Assembly (NCBI RefSeq): GCF_036250735.1
Contig: NZ_CP109430.1
Location: 3,162,001 to 3,226,000, forward strand
Direction of reading: 5' to 3'
DNA: 64,000 nt
From: Streptosporangium sp. NBC_01495
Lineage (GTDB): Bacteria; Actinomycetota; Actinomycetes; Streptosporangiales; Streptosporangiaceae
Below are positions 60,130-64,000 of this stretch, piece after piece. Position numbers and translations under genes: made by a program. The notes under the pieces were generated by a model. The model saw nothing but the letters and a program-made list of their open reading frames with translations, was not told the DNA's origin and ran no database searches. Within the stretch, counting starts at the first letter, position 1. The number at the start of each line of letters is the position of its first letter.

Positions 60130-60149
60130 GTGGGGGTGCGTGGGGGTGC

Positions 60150-61601
60150 TCAGCCCTTGGCGCGGTGGCCGTGGGAGGCCGCCTGGTACTGGTCGATCGC
60201 CAGACCCAGCCGGGCCAGCTTCTCGGTGTAGGTGACCGGGAAGACGCCGGGCTGGGTGGCCGGCCGGTTGGCGTCGACGTACTGGGTGCCGAGGTTGGTG
60301 AACGCGACGACGACGTAGTGGCGCCCGTCCTTGCCCGGCAGGGACTTGACGATGCCCGCGTCGGCCCCGGAGTTGCCGACCCAGCCGGTCTTGTGCGCGA
60401 ACGTGACCTGCGCCTGGGCGTTGCAGGGCCGTACGTCCCGGCCGAAGTTGTTGCCCGCGACCGTCACCGAGCCGTCGGCGGCCACCCAGCGCGACGCCAC
60501 CTGCTGCGGGATGCCCGGAGCCGGGTACGCGTCGCCGCATCGGTTCGTGGTGGAGAGCATGTCGTTGAAGCCCTGCTCGCCGAGCAGCCTGCTGAACAGC
60601 TGGCGGGAGGCGGGGCTCAGCACCTCACCGGTGACCGGCCTGCCACCGGGGGCGGTCCACGCGATGCCCCGTACGCCGTTGACCAGCGCGAGCAGCTTGG
60701 CCGTGTCCAGCGAGCTCATCGTGACCGGGTTGGACCAGCGGCCGCCGTTGGCCGGGTTGGTGTTCTTCAGCTGGATGGTCTCCAGACCCAGGTCCTGGAA
60801 GGTCTTGTTGAGCTCGTCCACCGCGCCGCGGTCGTGCAGCAGCTTCACCAGCGCGCAGGACGCGGCGTTGGAGGAGGAGGTGATCGAGGCGTCCATGTAG
60901 GCGCCTACGGTGTTGCTGCTCGGGCCGCCGCACAGCGAGCTGATCGCCGTGGGCTGGTAGTCGTAGGTGTCCTCAAGCTTGATCTCACCCTTGTCCACCA
61001 GCCGCAGCACCCCGAAGTTGACGATCAGCTTCAGGACGGAGGCCGGGTAGGGGAGCATGAAGTCGATGGGCGCGTTCTCCCGGCCCGGTACCACGTCGAT
61101 GGTTCCCCGGCCCTGGTTGGCGTACCACCCGGCGTCGTCCCACTGCCGCCATCGCACCTGGGTCGTGCGGAAGTTCCGGTCCACCGGTACGACGATCCCC
61201 TGCGGATACTGCGGGCTCATCAGCACCGTGCCCGACGACACCGGCCGGCCCCGCTGGTCCAGCTCCAGGACCGTCACGTCGAGCTGCGGCTGCTGGACGA
61301 TCGGCGCGGGGTCGGCGGCGTTCGCGAACAGCCGGGCGTAGTCGGTGGGTGTTCTCGCGTCCTTCTCGGTCGCGTTGGCGAGCGCTCGGGCCTGCGGGGA
61401 TCCCGGCGGGGCCAGGTCGAGGACCTCCTCGAAGCGCAGCTCGGTCATGGCGTCCCGCAGGAAGCCGGCCAACTCGCCGCTGTCGGTGGTGTGGGCGGTC
61501 CGGGCGGCCTGCGCGGGCGGCGCCGCGGCGCCCAGCAGCGCCGAGGCGGTGACCAGCGCGACCGCGGCGCGCCGACTCGTTCCGGTTCGGAAAATTGACA
61601 T
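60150..61601 (-). CDS. Secreted serine hydrolase, class A beta-lactamase-like
   Basis: The 483-residue protein has a signal peptide with an SRR start (possible Tat) and cleavage after PAQAA. The active-site motifs are SVLK (Ser188-Lys191), SSN (243-245) and KTG in FAHKTGWVG. These belong to the penicillin-binding fold, but the order of inserts and a 130-residue N-terminal extension differ from classical beta-lactamases. It may be a peptidoglycan carboxypeptidase or an actual lactamase. It is convergent with the TAXI gene. Confidence 0.85.
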   Translation of the reverse strand: MSIFRTGTSRRAAVALVTASALLGAAAPPAQAARTAHTTDSGELAGFLRDAMTELRFEEVLDLAPPGSPQARALANATEKDARTPTDYARLFANAADPAPIVQQPQLDVTVLELDQRGRPVSSGTVLMSPQYPQGIVVPVDRNFRTTQVRWRQWDDAGWYANQGRGTIDVVPGRENAPIDFMLPYPASVLKLIVNFGVLRLVDKGEIKLEDTYDYQPTAISSLCGGPSSNTVGAYMDASITSSSNAASCALVKLLHDRGAVDELNKTFQDLGLETIQLKNTNPANGGRWSNPVTMSSLDTAKLLALVNGVRGIAWTAPGGRPVTGEVLSPASRQLFSRLLGEQGFNDMLSTTNRCGDAYPAPGIPQQVASRWVAADGSVTVAGNNFGRDVRPCNAQAQVTFAHKTGWVGNSGADAGIVKSLPGKDGRHYVVVAFTNLGTQYVDANRPATQPGVFPVTYTEKLARLGLAIDQYQAASHGHRAKG

Positions 61602-61887
61602 GGTTCATGATCATAACCAATGGATGCTCACTCTTTCAGGTGTTTTCGATCTTCGGGTCCGCATGCCTTGCCGGAGGCTCCGTCCTCCGCCGCGCGGATT
61701 CCGCTTGTCAGCGGCCCTGATCCGGCTCCCGCGGCCCACCCGGGACGGGCGTGTTCCCGCAGGCAGGCCCGTACCTGGCGCGGTGCCAGGGATGCCCAAG
61801 CTTGCCTCCCGTCTCGGCCGGGGCCGTGTCGTGCCGCCGTTCCCGGGTACCCCGGACTACGTGGGTATATGGGGAAAAAGAGATGAC

Positions 61888-62952
61888 ATGGTGGTCCACG
61901 GGACCGAGCCGTACAACGCCGAGGCTCCGCCGTGCGCCCTGGCCGATCACATCCTCACCCCGCTCGACACTTTCTACAGCCGCAACCACGGCCCCATCCC
62001 CGACCTGGATCCGGGGTCCTGGCGCCTGACCGTGGACGGCCTGGTCGAGCGCCCGCTGACGCTGTCCCTGGAGGACCTGCGTTCCGGGTTCCCCGAGCGG
62101 ACCCTGGTGGCGACCCTGCAGTGCGCGGGCAACCGCCGTGCCGGTCTGATCGAGGTGCGCGACATTCCCGGTGAGGATCCCTGGGGGCCCGGCGCCACCT
62201 CCACCGCCCGTTGGAGCGGCGTCGGCCTGGCCGACGTCCTCGCCCGCGCCGGACTGCTCCCCGAGGCCGCGCACATCGCCTTCGCCGCTCCGGACGTCTC
62301 CGAGCTCGCCGATCCGGCCCAGCCCTACGGCGGCTCCGTGCCCGTGGCCAAGGCCGTCGGCGGGCAGGTGCTGCTGGCCTGGGCCATGAACGACCGGCCG
62401 CTGCCCCGGGCCCACGGCGCCCCGCTCCGCGTCGTGGTCCCCGGCTGGATCGGCGCCCGCAGCGTCAAATGGCTCCAGCGCGTCACCGCGCGGAGGGAAC
62501 CGTCGGACAACTACTTCCAGGCCACGGCCTACCGCCTCCTGCCTCCCGAGGCCGACCCCGCCAAGGCGGGGCCCGGTGACGGCATCTCCCTGGGACCTGT
62601 CGTCCTCAACACCGCCATCCTGAGCCCCGGCGACGGCGCCCGCCTTCGGCCCGGCCTCACCCGGATCACCGGCTACGCCTACGCCGGAGACGGACGTACC
62701 GTCGCCCGCGTCGACGTCTCCCTCGACAGGGGCGACAGCTGGATCCAGGCGGACCTCGGCGAGCAGGTGGGCCCCTGGGCCTGGCGGCACTGGCACGCCA
62801 CCGCCGACCTGGGGAAGGGCGAGACCGTGATCGTCGCCCGCGCCTGGGACAGTGGCGGGGCCACCCAGCCGGAATCGCCCCGGCACGTGTGGAATCCCAA
62901 GGGGTACGCCAACACCTCCTGGTCTCGCGTCCGCGTCACCTGCGTCCCTTGA
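61888..62952 (+). CDS. Sulfite-oxidase-family molybdopterin enzyme
   Basis: The 354-residue protein has the sulfite-oxidase Moco domain: DTFYSRNHGPIP, LTLSLEDLR, the molybdenum-ligand cysteine in LVATLQCAGNRR, WSGVGLADVLARAG, and VVVPGWIGARSVKWL. A C-terminal Ig-like dimerisation domain follows (ITGYAYAGDGRTVARVDVSLDRGDSW). No haem domain or signal peptide is seen, so it is a soluble single-cofactor type. ATG 61888 follows GGGGAAAAAGAG. Confidence 0.94.
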   Translation: MVVHGTEPYNAEAPPCALADHILTPLDTFYSRNHGPIPDLDPGSWRLTVDGLVERPLTLSLEDLRSGFPERTLVATLQCAGNRRAGLIEVRDIPGEDPWGPGATSTARWSGVGLADVLARAGLLPEAAHIAFAAPDVSELADPAQPYGGSVPVAKAVGGQVLLAWAMNDRPLPRAHGAPLRVVVPGWIGARSVKWLQRVTARREPSDNYFQATAYRLLPPEADPAKAGPGDGISLGPVVLNTAILSPGDGARLRPGLTRITGYAYAGDGRTVARVDVSLDRGDSWIQADLGEQVGPWAWRHWHATADLGKGETVIVARAWDSGGATQPESPRHVWNPKGYANTSWSRVRVTCVP

Positions 62953-63089
62953 TGGGCACTGGGGCGCCGGGGGAGCTGAGGAGACGCTGAGGGGACACGC
63001 CGCGGGCGCCGCACGTCGCGGGGAGGGTTCCGCGAGGTTCCGGTTCGGATGACGCCCGCCTCGGACGTCGCCATGGCCGGACGCGCCAG

Positions 63090-63250
63090 AACCCGTCTGA
63101 CAATTCGGCCTGGCGGAGCCAGAGCATCAAGGACGCGATGACGGCGCCTGCGCGACAACGGCCGGCAAGCCTGTTGAAACGGGTGGTCGCGACCCGCCGC
63201 TGTTTGAGCTTGCAGAAACACCCTTCGACCAGGTTGCGCCCCCCGGGGCG
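63090..63250 (-). pseudogene. IS5-like transposase C-terminal remnant
   Basis: The minus strand reads GGRNLVEGCFCKLKQRRVAT, TRFNRLAGRCRAGAVIASLM and LWLR. This is the conserved end of IS5-family DDE transposases (RNVVER.F..LK..R.IATRYDK......A...LA....W). The upstream catalytic parts are absent. It is a scar of an old insertion. Confidence 0.8.
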
Positions 63251-63730
63251 GACCGCATGTGCGCCGAAGACACAATCCGCAGGTCCGACATCTCATCAGA
63301 GATCAACCCTCCCGGTCACCAGCCAGGGGCACGGTCTGACCCTGGGGCTCGACGGCCCAGAGGCAGTCAGCGCTCACCTGGCGGCGGCTTACCGAATCGA
63401 GTCTGCCTGACCAGGCAAAACACTCTCGATTCACCCCCATCAGAGGGGGTCGCGGTGCTGTCTTTCGCTCACCTTCCGGCGGTGGCCAGGTGGTCGCGCC
63501 AGGCGGTCATCTCACGGACGGTGACCGCCCGCGAGCGGTCGTGCCGAGCCGGTCGGTGATCCGGGCGGAAAACCGCTCCGGGTGCCGGGCGATCTCGCCG
63601 ACGACCTCCGGCGAGCGGACTCCGCGGACCGCTGGATCGAGACAGTACTCGATCCAGGTGGTGAGGCGGTCGCCGACCGGGGTGAGCTGCCCCCGAGTGC
63701 TTTCTTAACAAGTTCCATACATGTAATAAT

Positions 63731-63750
63731 CTAAAGTACTAGGACAGTAG
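63731..63750. promoter_or_regulatory. Candidate operator of the YtrA-type GntR regulator
   Basis: CTAAAGTACTAGGACAGTAG is an imperfect 20-bp palindrome (14 of 20 positions symmetric) just upstream of the regulator start, in an AT-rich stretch. YtrA-type regulators normally autoregulate through such sites. Confidence 0.5.
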
Positions 63751-63766
63751 ATAAATGGAGGAACCG

Positions 63767-64000
63767 GTGATCGAGTTCCATCTGGACGCGAAGTCCGGCG
63801 TCTCGCCGTACATGCAGCTGGTCCAGCAGGTACGGCATGCGCTACGACTCGGCCTCCTGCGCGAGGGCGACCAGCTGCCGACCGTCAAGGAGGCCGTGGC
63901 GCAATTGGCGATCAACCCCAACACCGTCCTCAAGGCCTACCGGGAGCTCGAGCACGAGGGCCTGGTCGCCGCCAGGCCGGGGGTGGGGACGTTCGTGACG
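63767..64000 (+). CDS. GntR-family (YtrA subfamily) regulator, 5' part (cut by window end)
   Basis: The visible 78 codons give a GntR winged helix: SPYMQLVQQVRHALRLGLLREGDQLPTVKEAVAQLAINPNTVLKAYRELEHEGLVAARPGVGTFVT. The short linker and PNTVLKAYRELE are typical of YtrA-type repressors, which usually precede ABC transporter genes. GTG 63767 follows GGAGG; ATG 63755 in the same frame is an alternative. Confidence 0.9.
   Translation, partial: MIEFHLDAKSGVSPYMQLVQQVRHALRLGLLREGDQLPTVKEAVAQLAINPNTVLKAYRELEHEGLVAARPGVGTFVT

Larger units (their letters stand above)
62953..63766. other. Gene-free interval with transposase scar
   Basis: Apart from the IS5-like fragment I find no supported gene in these 814 bases. 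A minus-strand frame at about 63470-63710 (WIEYCLDPAVRGVRSPEVVG) has some coding character but no family. The 3' end holds the GntR promoter. Confidence 0.45.

Noticed and set aside
63469..63711. Tyrosine-recombinase-like fragment near the window end
   Set aside because: Hints such as WIEYCLDP and ARITDRLGT are too weak and in different frames; no catalytic R-H-R-Y residues can be placed.

Overview
The window is high-GC actinobacterial chromosome, most like a Streptosporangium/Nonomuraea-type organism. This is inferred from GC-rich third positions, frequent GTG/TTG starts, a deazaflavin (F420)-type oxidoreductase, the divergent glgC/GlgM-type pair, and a cobalamin riboswitch in front of a class I ribonucleotide reductase operon. 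Most of it is ordinary housekeeping and accessory DNA. The exception is a compact foreign element at 49775-58793.

Layout. 1-9.3 kb: 3' end of glmS, a TctC-like lipoprotein, riboswitch-nrdA-nrdB, an MscS channel, and a TetR-VOC-(Cys-rich peptide) operon with a perfect operator palindrome. 9.3-15.1 kb: glycogen genes glgC and glgA/glgM, a PH-domain protein, pgeF, a deazaflavin-dependent oxidoreductase, a CbiX-like protein and a GNAT. 15.3-21.6 kb: an SPFH protein, an MHS-type MFS transporter with a divergent GntR regulator, and a tryptophan-to-kynurenine locus (kynurenine-formamidase-like hydrolase, Lrp regulator, tryptophan 2,3-dioxygenase). 21.8-25.4 kb: a Nei-like glycosylase, a DUF2809 protein and a zinc alcohol dehydrogenase/SRPBCC operon. 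25.4-33 kb: a scarred accessory region with a Tn3 transposase fragment and a frameshifted stress-protein gene. It leads into a redox/stress cluster (thioredoxin, CNB-thioredoxin-reductase-like flavoprotein, DUF1931 histone-fold protein, second zinc dehydrogenase, SnoaL protein, DHFR-like protein). 33-44 kb: rhaM, an M1 peptidase, a large Pls/PosA-family NRPS-like enzyme, a NicO-type Ni/Co exporter pair, a purple-acid-phosphatase-like enzyme and secreted small proteins. 44-48 kb: an antirepressor remnant, an LRR-like gene, a Gly-Cys-Val tRNA cluster, an ACT protein and dusB.

The element. A TRAP-transporter fused-permease gene (5' part 48117-49774, 3' part 58794-59097) is split by a 9,019-bp insert. 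Joining the two parts restores one 654-codon frame exactly. The insert is visibly lower in GC. It carries a GntR-like regulator, small ORFs, a primase-polymerase/RepA-like helicase followed by a repeat-rich candidate origin, an HNH nuclease, an HK97-fold major capsid protein and a large serine integrase. It lacks portal, large terminase, protease, tail and lysis genes. The integrase starts 36 bp from the right junction. The reconstructed attP is an imperfect dyad centred on a CT dinucleotide, and the same CT is the only candidate crossover shared by attL and attR. The gene set matches the phiRv1-type mini-prophages of Mycobacterium tuberculosis and the broader idea of capsid-encoding phage satellites. 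I read it as a phage satellite that uses a TRAP permease gene as attB and so silences that transporter while integrated.

After the element come the TAXI-type solute-binding partner of the TRAP permease, a secreted class-A beta-lactamase-like protein, a sulfite-oxidase-family molybdoenzyme, an IS5-like transposase remnant and the start of a YtrA-type GntR regulator.
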